This document shows positions 23,414-33,835 of a DNA stretch of 64,000 nt, piece by piece. The notes beneath the pieces are model-generated. The model worked only from the letters and a program-made list of their open reading frames with translations, had not been told where the DNA came from and did not search any database. Numbering within the stretch: the first letter of the stretch is position 1; each line of letters starts with the position of its first letter. The position numbers and the translations under genes are program-made. This stretch comes from Pictodentalium vernedei (taxonomy: Eukaryota > Mollusca > Scaphopoda > Dentaliida > Dentaliidae). The stretch is from contig CM062297.1 in NCBI GenBank assembly GCA_031216915.1, forward strand, positions 364,077,704 to 364,141,703, in the 5' to 3' direction.

Positions 23414-23786
23414 TGGGTCTCCTCAGATTACCAAAGTTAAGCAACGTCAAGCCCTCGTTAGTCCTTGGATGGGTGACCATCTGAGCAATCGATTTGGACT
23501 CCCTCATTTTGTCCTTTAGCAAAGCACTTAACCCAATTGTTCACATGGGGGCACGATGACGTCATGGACTAAGGCATGCTGCATGTCGATGGTGCGCATG
23601 TCTTCAACCAATCTAACCCTGCCTGTGCTGCAGTGTGGAGTTACGATATTGGGGAGCTGGCAGCTGCTCGTCATTGCTCGTTGGTTCTCTCCGGGTATTC
23701 TGGCTTTCTCCACCCATAAAACTGTCACCGACACAATATGACCTTGGCTGTTAAGGTGTTGTTAAGCCATAATAAATAAATAAACA
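23414..23786 (+). mobile_element. SINE with 5S-rRNA-derived head, tail class I
   Basis: The first ~70 bases look like the 5' domain and internal promoter of 5S rRNA: AAGTTAAGCAACGTC (box A region, 23,434-23,448) and GGATGGGTGACC (box C, 23,467-23,478) at the normal spacing. It then joins the body of the other SINEs ('cacatgggggcacgatgac', 'atgtcttcaaccaatctaac', 'ggttctctccgggta', 'cacccataaaactgtcac'). It ends in tail class I (ACCTTGGCTGTTAAGG, AATAAATAAATAA). It is a 5S pseudo-sequence used as a Pol III head, not a 5S gene. Confidence 0.85.
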
Positions 23787-24264
23787 GCTAAAAAAATAAA
23801 CAAAAAGATTCTAAACTGAGATACATCACACTCCTTGCTTCCATGAATACTTTGTTTTCGGTGATTGCCTTACGTGCATATCGTCGTATTCCATCGTGTT
23901 GCAGTGGTCAGGAGAATGCCAAGCATTGCTTTTCCCCTTGGGTGAGTTCATTCCTTCTTTCCCTTTTTTCTTTATTTCCAGTATGAATATCATTACTTGT
24001 AATTTCACCATCACACCTCCTTCCTTTATCTTCCTCTCTCTGAACACCAATATTTTATTTCAGCTTCTAAAATTAGTATTTGAAGCATACAGCTTTCGAG
24101 CCATATCTATTGTATGGGTAATTCATAACTGGAAACACTTACATAAGCTTCTAGCTTGATGCTGAACCCTATCTCATAACAACCAGTATGTAAAATGTTA
24201 ATTTATTGCTTATCTGTATATTAATGTGAAACTGAGTTATGAAATAAAATATTGTTTAAACTAA
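23787..24264 (+). mobile_element. LINE 3' end fragment nested in SINE tail
   Basis: The 3' part matches the LINE at 27,233-29,098: 'acttacataagctt', 'ctctcataac' versus 'ctctcatata', and the shared end AATATTGTTTAAACTA. It is followed by AATAAATAAAT, which also precedes the insertion as the SINE tail, so it probably landed in that tail. No open frame of the LINE survives. Confidence 0.6.
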
Positions 24265-24306
24265 TAAATAAATAAAATGACTTGTCCATGGTGGCTATGC
24301 TGTGGT

Positions 24307-25760
24307 ATCAGTATAAATGAGAGGCAATCTTCTTACATTTTGCTAAGGCAGCCATTTATTAAACTGAATGTTGGAGATGAATGAATGAGTGAAAGGTATT
24401 AGCGTGCCAAAGTTGTGCAGGGGTGATGTGGGATTTACAAATCCCTTGCGACCCGATTGTCCTTATTTTATTTCACTTGGATCACCCAGGCCTAGCTTTC
24501 CTATTGCCTCAAATGGGGTCTGAGAGGGTATTCACGAGGTTAGAATTCCCAGCAGTTTGCGTTGGAGTGACAGATTGTCAAAAATCAATCCCTCAATGCC
24601 ATTAAGACTATTAGAGAGTGGGCTCTATTCGGTTCCAGCTTGGCGATGGTAGAGGTTTGAGTCCCACCATGGTGGCGAGCCAGAATATAATGTTGTGCAA
24701 TGGCAAATTTAAGGGAATAAGAAAAAAGAAAACCAAACAGCAACGCCAGTTTGGTAGCGGCCCCGGTATATGACCATAGCGGTTACAAAAAGGAGTGGAG
24801 AAAGCTCCAAGAGTTTAGTTGAATGTTGGAGGAAAAATCTTCGCAGCTTTTAAACATTATCGACAGTTTGGATATTACTTAGTCAAGTATTTTATTGAAA
24901 ATTTATCAGCTTATAAAAAAAAGAGTCTTTTTACTTTCATCACATAAACAACTTAGACATGTGATTAATGTTTAGCAACCCAATAAAAGCAGTAATCAAA
25001 TATTGTCAAAACATGAACATCAGTAATCTGTTGTTTGTCTACTGCTGTTGTTCTGCTAATTGACATGTCAACGTTTTATGAAAAGGGGTCAACAGCTGAC
25101 AATGGTCACTCTGATACTCAAACAACAGAACACATTGCCTGACTTTGAGTTTTCTAATCCTAATTTCCACTGACTTACTCAGTTGGGACAATGGTAATTA
25201 CTTCAAGTTATATCAGTTATTCAAGGTAATACATGTTCAACGTATCAAGTATTTTTTAATGCTAATTGCACATACATTTTTATGGAAAAATGACAGACAA
25301 ACTTCAAGTAATTGAGATAACTGTCTTCGAGTCAATGAGATTTGACTTTATTTAATAATACTGGCCATACTGTAATTTTGGTGTGATCTGGGCTATGATA
25401 CCTTTATATATTACCTGACGGCAGGCCATGAATGTATAGTATGGGTGCTTAGTCAATTTGGGGGCAGGGATGATATGCAGAAGGCATTTGTTCTGAGGGG
25501 TTCTGAATGAGGCCTTTGTAGCATTTGAAGGTGTGTATTTGATATTGACATTTTGGGGGATCCTTCGAGAATTTTGGGGTCCCAAATCTCTCCATCCTCC
25601 CTGTGGTTATGCCACTGTCTGTTAGTGTTTGGCACATTGCTAGGAGAGGCATCTATCCCAGAATCGATTTTTCCAGTAAAATGTTTGGAAACTTTGAAGT
25701 CTTTCCTCTGACATTAAGGTCAAACATACAACCTCTGCCTGAAAGTCCAAGGCGCTAACA
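24307..25760. other. No gene recognised
   Basis: About 1.45 kb of largely non-repetitive sequence. A higher-GC patch at 24,420-24,760 has a 60-codon open frame without a recognisable domain. GGTTTGAGTCCCACC near 24,652 resembles a tRNA B box but no A box or tRNA fold accompanies it. Confidence 0.4.
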
Positions 25761-26486
25761 CACTTGATAATCACCCCCCCCCCCCCCACCCACCCCTTTG
25801 TGACCTATGTTGATTCTGAGACATTCATAATCCACTGCACTGGTGCCATGGCCATGGATGTCAGATGGGAACAAGGAGGAGTGTGTGAATTTTAAAGAAA
25901 AGATGAAATAACCCTTCTTCAGATCCATGATTCAAGATTGGGGGGGGGGGGGGGGGGGGGGGGAGCATTATACCTATACTGACTGCACTAGAATTGATAA
26001 ATTAAGTAGTAAGAATTAGCTACAGTCGTACCCTCTTTTATTTACATCACTTCTGGCAGTAACAATGTTACCATAACATGACCCGAGTTTTAATCCTTCA
26101 CTGTTCTGAATAGCGACAAAATGATAAAAAAAAAAGTGCTCGCAGAAGTAAGAAGGGGACTGAAGAGCAGTTTGATAGCAGAACACTTACCAACAGAAAA
26201 TATAAATTATCGTTCACAAAATGCTTATGGAAAAAAATATGTCAATGGCAAGCTGTTTTCTTAATGCCACATTTTTGGGCCGATGTCAAAAAAACATTTT
26301 AGGATTTTCCAACCAGCAATGAGACAATTCTTTTTATGGGTGACCTTTCCTATGAGTAGCAGTGATGACTAAGGCATGAAATTTGGAATTCTTCATCTCT
26401 GGGTGTGGCATTATTTAAAACATATTTTCCGTATTAGCCGATGACCTGTATTAGCCAGAATGATGTATTCAATTGAGAGATTTATG
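25761..26486. other. C-run and G-run within unrecognised sequence
   Basis: A C-run lies at about 25,775-25,791. A run of 24 G occupies 25,940-25,963 and is followed by AGCATTATACC, which resembles the hairpin-side end of type II tandem-core elements. No array is attached. Nothing else recognised. Confidence 0.4.
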
Positions 26487-26682
26487 TACAGTTTTACGAG
26501 TGGAGGAAGACAGAGTAACTGGAGAGAAATGGTGATCAAATGTCAGACTCCCCAACATACTAACTCTGCACAAGCAGGATAAGCTTTGGTTGAAGACAAG
26601 TACACAATCGACATTCAGTATGCCTTTGTACACAGTGCTGTGCCTCCATGTGGGCAATCTGGATTAGGTGCTGAAAATTCAG
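26487..26682 (-). mobile_element. SINE fragment
   Basis: Minus strand body only: 'cagttttacgagtggaggaag', 'actccccaacatactaac', 'aagctttggttgaagacaag' and 'cctccatgtgggcaat'. Both the tail and the head are missing. Confidence 0.6.
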
Positions 26683-26943
26683 AAAACTGCATTTAGTGAG
26701 ACCTGGATGACCTTAGTGACCTGGACCCACATTATTAACTTCCATGGAGTTTCGACTCATTTCTTGTTGGTCCCAGGTCCTTAGGTCAAACGATTCTTGA
26801 GATAAGAGTGTGACCCACTTTCAAAAAAAAAAAGAAAAGTATAAGAAGAAGTCTGAAGAAAAATAGTTTTACACAGACTAATAACAGATTTTGAAATTGT
26901 GTGCATTGGATACAACAGTCTGTGTGTGTCACGCAGACTAATA

Positions 26944-27121
26944 CAGTAAAACCTGTTTTGGGAGACCACTGTCGTGAGAGACCACCTGTCTTGAGAGAAC
27001 GCTATGACCTTGTACCATTTAGTTGTCTTACTCTGTAATGGACCCGTCATGAGATACCACCTGTTTTGACAGACCACTTTTGTCTGGCAAAAAGAGTGGT
27101 CTGTCAAGACAGATTCTACTG
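26944..27121 (+). mobile_element. pogo/Tc1-like MITE with TA flanks
   Basis: TA (26,942-26,943) precedes CAGTAAAACCTGTTTTGG. The right end CAAGACAGATTCTACTG is followed by TA (27,122-27,123). The ends are inverted copies. It sits at the left edge of a family P MITE. The TA duplication and the CAGTARAACC end suggest Tc1/mariner/pogo machinery. No transposase. Confidence 0.75.
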
Positions 27122-27232
27122 TAGTACGGCCATCGTGGACTGGTCACTTTCCACAAGTGGGCAATATTTCCATGCACGTAATTTATTAAATTCCAAACAC
27201 TAATTATTGGAATAATCAACAAAAATTTAATT

Positions 27233-28297
27233 TGGGCTAAAACATGGTCGGTTGAGTTCAATCCCAACAAAACAGAAAGCATGTTAATTTCGCATAAAAA
27301 CAACCCCACCTCCCATCCACCTTTATTCTTAGGCAATTCTCAGATATCTGAAGTTTCCAACCATAAACATTTAGGAGTCATACTGAATAGCATGTGTACA
27401 TGGAACAATCACATCAAACATATTTGCTCTAAAGCCTGGTCCCGTTTAGACTTGCTGAGGAGGCACAAGTTTACTCTGGATCGTAGTATTTTGGAAAAAA
27501 TATACTTTGCCTTCATTAGACCTCTTCTTGAATATGCTGATACCGTTTGGGATAACTGTCCTGTAAGCAAAGTGGACGAACTGGAAAAAATACAAATTGT
27601 AGCAGCAAGGATCATCACGGGGGCAACAGTCAGTGCCAGGAAGACTTTACTCTATCGTGAAATGCAATGGGACCCCCTTAATGAAAGACGTCGCAAACAC
27701 AAGCTAATTCAGTTTTTTAAAATGTATCATCACACGTTACCTCCATACATCTCCAATAAAGTGCCTCCTCTTACCTTTTTAACCAACTCAGCAATCAGTC
27801 TCCGAACAAGTCATAACCATCGAGTTCCCTTTTGTCGGACTCAGTTGTACAAGTCTTCCTTCATCCCGAGTGTTATGGACGAATGGAATAATCTGCCGCT
27901 CCCTGTTCACGAGAACTCGTCACTTATTAACCTCAAGACCTTCCTAAACAAGGGAATCCAACGACCTCCAAGGTTCTACAGCAACGCGAAATCTCGCACA
28001 GCTCAAATATATCATTGCAGGCTACGTCTACAGTGTAGTAACCTCAACTCCCACCTCTACGATAATCATTTATCACCAAACCCTTTGTGTCAGTGTGGCG
28101 AGCAACAGACTCCTGATCATTTTTTCTTCCATTGTCCAATCTTCTCAGACGCACGTAATTACACGATTAACCTTCTTCCTTTTGGAACAGACACATCCAC
28201 ACTTCTTTTTGGTTCAGAATTCCTGAGTAACGAAGACAATCGTGTCATCGTTGAAGTGGTACATGACAATATGTTATCAAGTAAGCGATTCCAATAA
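27233..28297 (+). pseudogene. LINE reverse transcriptase C-terminal fragment
   Basis: A continuous 354-codon frame without its N-terminus. It starts WAKTWSVEFNPNKTESM and enters the palm/thumb end of a non-LTR reverse transcriptase (NHKHLGVILN, the usual K-x-LG motif after the catalytic YxDD block; IRPLLEYADTVWDNC). It ends in a cysteine/histidine motif CQCGEQQTPDHFFFHC (C-x-C-x8-H-x4-C), common at the C-terminus of CR1/Jockey-group ORF2 proteins. Endonuclease, the YxDD motif and the start codon are absent, so it cannot be a working enzyme. The frame itself has no stop or frameshift, which suggests a fairly young insertion. The first ATG is at 27,281. The exact clade is uncertain. Confidence 0.85.
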
Positions 28298-29098
28298 CTG
28301 ATTCGCATGACTTGTTACATAATATTGGGCCACCCAATAATCCAATATTACTAACTAATAATAATAGTAGAAAACTAGCATAGCATCACGTATATTCCCC
28401 TCCACACCTATCAAACTTCATTTCAGCCCACCTTCAGATGGACTGTCTTCGTAGTTTGGATTCATATATATATCTCCTTACCAAAAGAACTGATGAAATA
28501 AGATACTGCCTTACGTATTTCTCGAGTGCACCTAATGCATTACGCATTCAGACTGGCCGTCATTTACATTTTTTTTCCTTTTCTTGTTCGATGTTTTCTT
28601 CTTTTTCTCGTTTGCTTCTTTCTTTTCTAATTTTTCTACAAATATTCCTGTTGTAGTTGATGCATTCCTGCACATCTTTACCTGGGGGTCTGCCCTGTCC
28701 CACTCTTGCCTCGCGCATTCTGTCTGGGTCTGGAGACCTGGCTCGCGACTCCAATTGGTAGCTGTGTCTTGAAAACAGAAAAATGCCTAAATGGCATCAG
28801 TAAGGTGTTTTTTTTTCGAGTCGACGTTTGGTTCCGTGGGGTGGGATGGGACTGCGGGTATTGATGTGTACGTGTAACTACTGACTGACACCACCTGTCG
28901 AGTGAATTGATAAACGAAAGAGGGAGATGACTTACATAAGCTGTTAGCTTTCCGTCGAATCCCTCTCATATACAGCGATCTATCTTCGTTTACCTTTGTT
29001 ATTTTGTGTACTGTTGTACATTGTGTTGCTTGTTCTTCTTTGTACCTGTTGCGTACTGTATACAAATAACATAATTTCAAATAAATATTGTTTAAACT
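27233..29098 (+). mobile_element. 5'-truncated non-LTR retrotransposon (CR1/Jockey-like)
   Basis: A 1,866-bp insert bounded by an exact 12-bp target duplication. Coding sequence begins at the first base after the left duplication, so truncation happened during integration. The open frame runs to a stop at 28,295-28,297. An 800-bp 3' UTR ends AATATTGTTTAAACTA. A sister 3' end lies at 23,787-24,264. Confidence 0.85.
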
Positions 29099-29478
29099 AA
29101 AAATTTAATTAATGAAGCACTGGGTACAACCCGGTGTTTCATTAATTAAAATTTAGATGATGATTTTTATAACCTGATAAATGCATGCGTGGACATCACT
29201 GCCCACGCATGGATTACGAGTCCACGACATCTGCACTGTATAACAGATTTTGATTGTGTGCATTGAGTGAAGGGTTAACAAGGAACTGACACATTAAATA
29301 ATACTGGTAAGTCAAGCAATTGAACAATTTAGACAATAAGGCTTTCAGAGATGGCATGTCATTTTAATAATTAAAAATTGTATGTATTCAAAAATTCATT
29401 TGTGACTAATCAACAAATTATTGACTAATACTAATGAATCAAATTCAAATTCATGTAAGCCTTAGAAACTGCATTTAA

Positions 29479-29626
29479 CCCTTTGAACATGAGAGGCTGC
29501 TTTCCTGTCCAGGAAAGTGCAGCCCACATTGAAAATATTAATTGGTCTACCCCCAAATAATGAATATGGACTCTTCCAATTGCTGCCATTGAACTGGCAT
29601 GGGAAATACCACCAGGGTTCAAAGGG
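29479..29626 (+). mobile_element. TTAA-type MITE, CCCTTTGAAC end class
   Basis: TTAA at 29,475-29,478 and 29,627-29,630 with ends CCCTTTGAACATG and GGGTTCAAAGGG. It shares 'aattggtctaccc', 'aataatgaatatggactctt' and 'tgccattgaactggcatg' with the 11,846 copy, in reverse orientation and with about 85 bp fewer. Confidence 0.8.
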
Positions 29627-29851
29627 TTAAAGAAAGAAGGAGACACTCTGAATCGAATATTGGTTAATACAATAACCCTGTTAACTGCATAGCACTGTTG
29701 AACACCACTCCATTTACCATATATTTACTACTAATATGACCTGTTAACCACCGGGTGCAACACTGAATAAATTCTTAATGGGTTGAATCAAGTTATTGGA
29801 GGGATATAAGCATTTGATCCAATATGAAATGTTATGGATTGCTTTGGGTTT

Positions 29852-30010
29852 GTTTATTTGGTTCAATGACATTTTCAATAGCCAGGGTCATATCGTGTCA
29901 GGACAGTTTTATGGGTGGAGGAAGCCAGAGTAAGCAGAGGACTACCTAGCAGTGGCAAGTAACTGCCAGGCTCTCTGACTTACTAACCCAACAAAATGGA
30001 TTAAATACTC
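29852..30010 (-). mobile_element. SINE fragment, tail class I
   Basis: Minus strand tail and first half of the body: GTTTATTTGGTTCAATGACA, 'atagccagggtcatatcg', 'tatgggtggaggaagcc'. It ends near 'ttactaaccca'. 5'-truncated. Confidence 0.65.
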
Positions 30011-30136
30011 AATTTCTCGCCATATTCTAGAGGAAATTGACCAAATTGTTTTATTGATCATTCCTGTTAAATGATTGTTTTTACTGACAATGTTGGCATT
30101 CAATTATCAAGGTTCTGCTGTGCATGAATGTTTTTA

Positions 30137-30300
30137 ACCCTCTGCACACTGATGTCAAAATACCAAATTGGCAAGCAGTAAATTTTTCCCAAACTGAAAC
30201 TCTGACTTTAACCAATTCAGTCTTGTTTATGACAGAGCTCTGTCAAACAAGAATGATTTGTTTAAATTTCTTGTTGCATTATGGCAACATCTGCAGCTTA
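30137..30300 (+). mobile_element. MITE fragment, CCCTYTGCACACT end class
   Basis: TTAA (30,133-30,136) then CCCTCTGCACACTGATG. The central hairpin is GACAGAGCTCTGTC flanked by TCTTGTTT / AAACAAGA. The right end was not located. Confidence 0.5.
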
Positions 30301-30506
30301 AAATTTGATATAGAGGAAACATATTAATTGAACAGCCACTTTCCCAGAAAAAGTTATTCAATTAACAGGAGTATTCAATTAACAGGCTGACCGGATCCAG
30401 TCACTTTCCTGTACTCTGGAGATGAACTGAGCATTAATTCTATTATATCTTTGACAGAGCTCAAACAAGATATAAAAGACGAAGTGCTTGCCTTGGAGGT
30501 ACTGGG

Positions 30507-30687
30507 GTCAAATTTATTTATTTATTTGTTTATTTATTGGTGTTTAAGGTCACATATTTCTGGATATAAAGTCAAGTTCAGCCACTTGTTTATACCCATG
30601 CTACCCATTTTAGATGACTTCCACCCCAGACATTGGCGACCAGGTCCTAATTTTACCAGTAAAACAGAGCTTGTTTATCACAAACTT
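30507..30687 (-). mobile_element. Second SINE-like family, tail class II
   Basis: The tail TTATTTATTGGTGTTTAAGG + TCACATATTTCTG is the class II tail. The body differs from the main SINE ('gtcaagttcagccac', 'attggcgaccaggtcc', 'ttttaccagtaaaacagag'). Related copies lie at 37,796 and 53,896. Confidence 0.6.
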
Positions 30688-31016
30688 TAGGAGCAAAGAT
30701 ATAGCTTTAGGAGGAAAGATATAGCTTTATCTCTGACTAAGACTGAAGTTCACTGCAAGGCAGGCCTATGAATTTTAATTTTATTTTAGACAAACATTTT
30801 GTTCAGTTTTGGTGGGAAGAAGATGAGCTAAGTTCTGAATGAGATGTTGGGCGATTTATATATCACTGATCCCCAATGCAAACTGATATCTGCAATGCCT
30901 TTGAACCATTTATTACTATTTATTTATTTCTGTACGGTGGAAGCCACTAAAATGTATGTTCCCTGGGAAACCACCCTATTAACAAATGCACAGGATATCA
31001 AAATTAATTATTTTAA

Positions 31017-31207
31017 CCCTTTGCACACTGTTGACAAAATACAAAAGTTTCAGCCACAAATTTTTCCCACAGTGCAATTGAGAATTTGATAAATCATATC
31101 TTGTTTGACAGAGCTCTGTCAAACAAGATATAATTTGTTAAAATTTTTATACTGCATCGGCTTATGGGGTCAATGAAACTTTTGAAATACCACCAGAGTG
31201 CTAGGAG
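31017..31207 (+). mobile_element. TTAA-type MITE, CCCTTTGCACACT class
   Basis: TTAA at 31,013-31,016 and 31,208-31,211. The ends CCCTTTGCACACTG and AGAGTGCTAGGAG are inverted. The central palindrome GTTTGACAGAGCTCTGTCAA + AC is extended by TATCTT / AAGATA. Confidence 0.65.
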
Positions 31208-31211
31208 TTAA

Positions 31212-31394
31212 TTAGTGTATTTTAAAAAAATTTCAACAAAACCATACCATGTGATCCCTCGCTGGACCAAGCTCCATGAGCTCATTCCAACAAAGGGTTA
31301 TTTTGGGTTTTGTTGGAATTTATGGAAATTTTTTTATCTCAACTGCTTAATACAAATTACACGGGTGGATGTGGCCAATTCGTTAGGTATTGGG
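31212..31394 (+). mobile_element. TTAA-type hairpin MITE, left end degraded
   Basis: The interior matches the 4,021 family ('atttcaacaaaaccatacc', 'gtgatccctcgctgg', 'gctcattccaac'). It ends GGATGTGGCCAATTCG...ATTGGG before TTAA (31,395-31,398). It shares the TTAA at 31,208 with the preceding MITE. Confidence 0.6.
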
Positions 31395-31597
31395 TTAATT
31401 GCATATAAGTTTCATTACCACCAAAGGTTCTCCATATATATATTAAATACAATTTTTACCTGTTAACTGCGTGTAGATAACTAGGTTGCTGACTTTTAGA
31501 TATTACCGAAAATTTACCGAATTACTAATAATTGTCTGGTTGAATGCTGGAAGGCCATAATTGTACTCCATTCTTTAGTGTAGGTCATACAATTTAA

Positions 31598-31829
31598 CCC
31601 TTTACCCAATGCAGATGATATCAAAATTTTTTATTTTAATTATCATTTTTTCAAAATTTTCAAACAATTTCAACAAAACCATATCATGTGACCCCTCGTT
31701 GGAAAGAGCTCATTCCAACAAGGGGTCACATGATATGGTTTTGTTGAAATTGTTTGAAAAATAATATTTTTTCAACTGCTAAATTTGCATATTATGCGGA
31801 CGGATGCAGCCGATTCATTGGGTAAAGGG
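31598..31829 (+). mobile_element. TTAA-type hairpin MITE, well preserved
   Basis: TTAA at 31,594-31,597 and 31,830-31,833. The ends are CCCTTTACCCAATGCAG and CATTGGGTAAAGGG. The central near-perfect hairpin has about 50-bp arms, centred on GAGCTC between CCTCGTTGGAAA and TTCCAACAAGGGG. It closely resembles 4,021 and 37,979. Confidence 0.9.
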
Positions 31830-32230
31830 TTAACAGCTTGAGGGCAAGATTATTTTTGGTGGTCTGTATTTGTTATTGACTGAATATGAAACATGAGCAA
31901 GGAAACACTGCTCTGGTACCCTCATTTTTTTTAAAGCCTTGATAGCGGCTTCTAGCACCCAAGCAGTTAAAGGTTTTGTACGCTGTGGATGTGGTTCACA
32001 TTATCTTTGAAGTGAATTTATTTCATCTGTATGGATTTGCCTTGTATAATATATGGGAGAGCACCTTTTGGCAATCTCCCACAAATTGTAACAAGGCAAA
32101 GACAAGTTTAGCCTTAAGGGCCAATTTCTGACTTTGGTCAATATTTACTGTATTAGAACAGGTGCTCCAACTTGCTGTGGTTAGGTAAACTTTCAAGGTA
32201 CACTCTAAGTGCACTGACAGTTGTTTCTAG

Positions 32231-32268
32231 GCAAGTCTTGGCTGCCTATATAGGCAGCCAAGACTTGC
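32231..32268. repeat. 38-bp perfect palindrome
   Basis: A self-complementary sequence with no spacer: GCAAGTCTTGGCTGCCTAT followed immediately by its exact reverse complement. Confidence 0.9.
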
Positions 32269-32511
32269 ATAACTTGCAGAGACACAACTGCAAAGTTACA
32301 GAGCATTAAATGTCATAGTGTTGCTAAAACTGTATGAAAAATCTCCAGGCCCCTAAGGGTTAACTGATTTGGGCAAGCAAGAAACATTTAGCACTCTACA
32401 AGTTACATATTCCTGTTAATTGAATATTTTTCACTGATGGTGGCTATTCAATTAACAAGCTATAACTGTAATCATAAACCATATACTTTTTCCATTGATG
32501 ATATCAATAAA

Positions 32512-32516
32512 TAATT

Positions 32517-32575
<59 letters not shown>

Positions 32576-32584
32576 TTTGTTTGT
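32512..32584. repeat. (TTTA)n microsatellite
   Basis: About 16 uninterrupted ATTT units, then TTTG. It may be an expanded SINE tail but no SINE body follows. Confidence 0.9.
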
Positions 32585-33520
32585 TTAATTATTTTTTTTA
32601 GGTTTTTGGGGAGTGATCACAAATTTCCCCAATGGTTGTGTTGTAAATATGAGTAATTTATAAAAAAAAAAAAGCTACTTCTTATACTTATAAGTTTAAA
32701 AACTGTGATTTATTAAATTTTGCACCTTTACCTGAACATATTAATCCAAACATTAATCACGTAAAACTGCAATTGCATGAAAATCTCATTCAACAGGAAT
32801 AGAGATGCAACATCTCAAAACATATCACTGCACTCCTCAATTTGAAAGTAAACGTCTTTTCCACTTTCTTTGGCCATCCAACCACTCTCTCATTAATGAG
32901 TTGTGAGAAGTTCACAAGTCGTATGTCAGGTATTTGCTCATTGATTCTTCAACAATAGCTATATTTGACTATCCGGTGCACTGTTGACTGTATTGGTCCG
33001 ACATATTCAAACCCAACAGAGACCTGACAGTTTCTTTCTCTATCAAGGGGACAAATAAATGTTACATTTATTATTGTGTGACAAGAATGACTGCTCGGTG
33101 CAAATATCCACACACAAAATCATGTCTAAAGTGAGAAAGTGGGGAAGAAAAAAAATAATTTCACTACACTATTATTGGTCATGTAATCATTGACTCAATG
33201 TAACAATAACAAAGAAAAATGTCTTTAGCTTTTTATAATTTCAAATCATGACCCAGTTCTATTGAGGATTTAACACTTACTAGATGGTCTGCTTGAATGA
33301 TAACAGTTGTATAGTTATACATGACTTGTGTCAAATTTAATGAGTAAATTTATACTTTCATGTTGTCACCAGGCACACACAATGGGGGACAATGTATTAT
33401 AATAAAGGATTTGAAATACAACTGATGGAAATCTGTTCAGTTCTAAGTTAACCCATAATCTAATACAAAAGAAAGATGACGCTTGCAAACAAAATTCTTG
33501 AATAACTAATTTTTTTGCTT
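32585..33520. other. No feature recognised
   Basis: Non-tandem AT-rich sequence. No motif, RNA gene or long frame. Possibly unique DNA. Confidence 0.45.
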
Positions 33521-33612
33521 TTTTGTATCAAAAACATAGCTTATGACCCCTCATTGAAACGAGCCCATTAGCTCATTCCAGTGAGGGGTCAAAAGCTATG
33601 TTTTTGAGACAA
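33521..33612. mobile_element. Hairpin MITE relative
   Basis: TCAAAAACATAGCTTATGAC and GTCAAAAGCTATGTTTTTGA are inverted arms. The loop contains CCTCATTGAAACGAG / CTCATTCCAGTGAGG. A diverged relative is at 43,345-43,450. Confidence 0.65.
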
Positions 33613-33835
33613 ATAATGAAAATTGAATGATAATTTTTGAGAACAGTGCAGGACTGTTATGGCCATTATGTTGGGTTAAGGCTTCATGTTTCTCCACAGG
33701 ATTCACATTTTTTAAAACCGTTAAACCTTTTACCCAATGCAGACAAAATTAAAATTTATTTATATGCATGCAGCTCAACGGGCGAGTTTTTAAAGAAAAC
33801 TACACTTGCGGCTACCTTTTCAAAGAAATATAAAA

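Larger units (their letters stand above)
23284..24306 (+). mobile_element. Family P MITE interrupted by a SINE
   Basis: The left piece (23,284-23,413) has the hairpin TTTAATTAATGAAGCACCGG / GTTGCTTCATTAAT and 'ggtaaatgcatgcatgg'. The right piece (24,279-24,306) has GTCCATGGTGGCTATGCTG, the family P right end. GACTTGTC occurs at 23,406-23,413 and 24,279-24,286 and marks the target duplication of the nested insert. The left terminal repeat is missing. Confidence 0.7.
27124..29240 (+). mobile_element. Family P MITE split by a LINE insertion
   Basis: The left piece 27,124-27,232 (GTACGGCCATCGTGGACTGG, 'gtgggcaatatttccatg') continues after the LINE at 29,099-29,240 (hairpin AATTAATGAAGCAC / GTGTTTCATTAATT, 'gataaatgcatgcgtggac', end GAGTCCACGACATC). 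AAAAATTTAATT at 27,221-27,232 and 29,099-29,110 is the LINE's target duplication. Confidence 0.75.

Noticed and set aside
23414-23490. Possible 5S rRNA gene
   Set aside because: Only the 5' promoter half is recognisable. It lacks the 5S 3' end, is joined to a SINE body and is bounded by a target duplication.
24423-24760. 60-codon frame and a B-box-like GGTTTGAGTCC, considered as an exon or tRNA
   Set aside because: No recognisable domain, no splice evidence, and no A box at the right distance.
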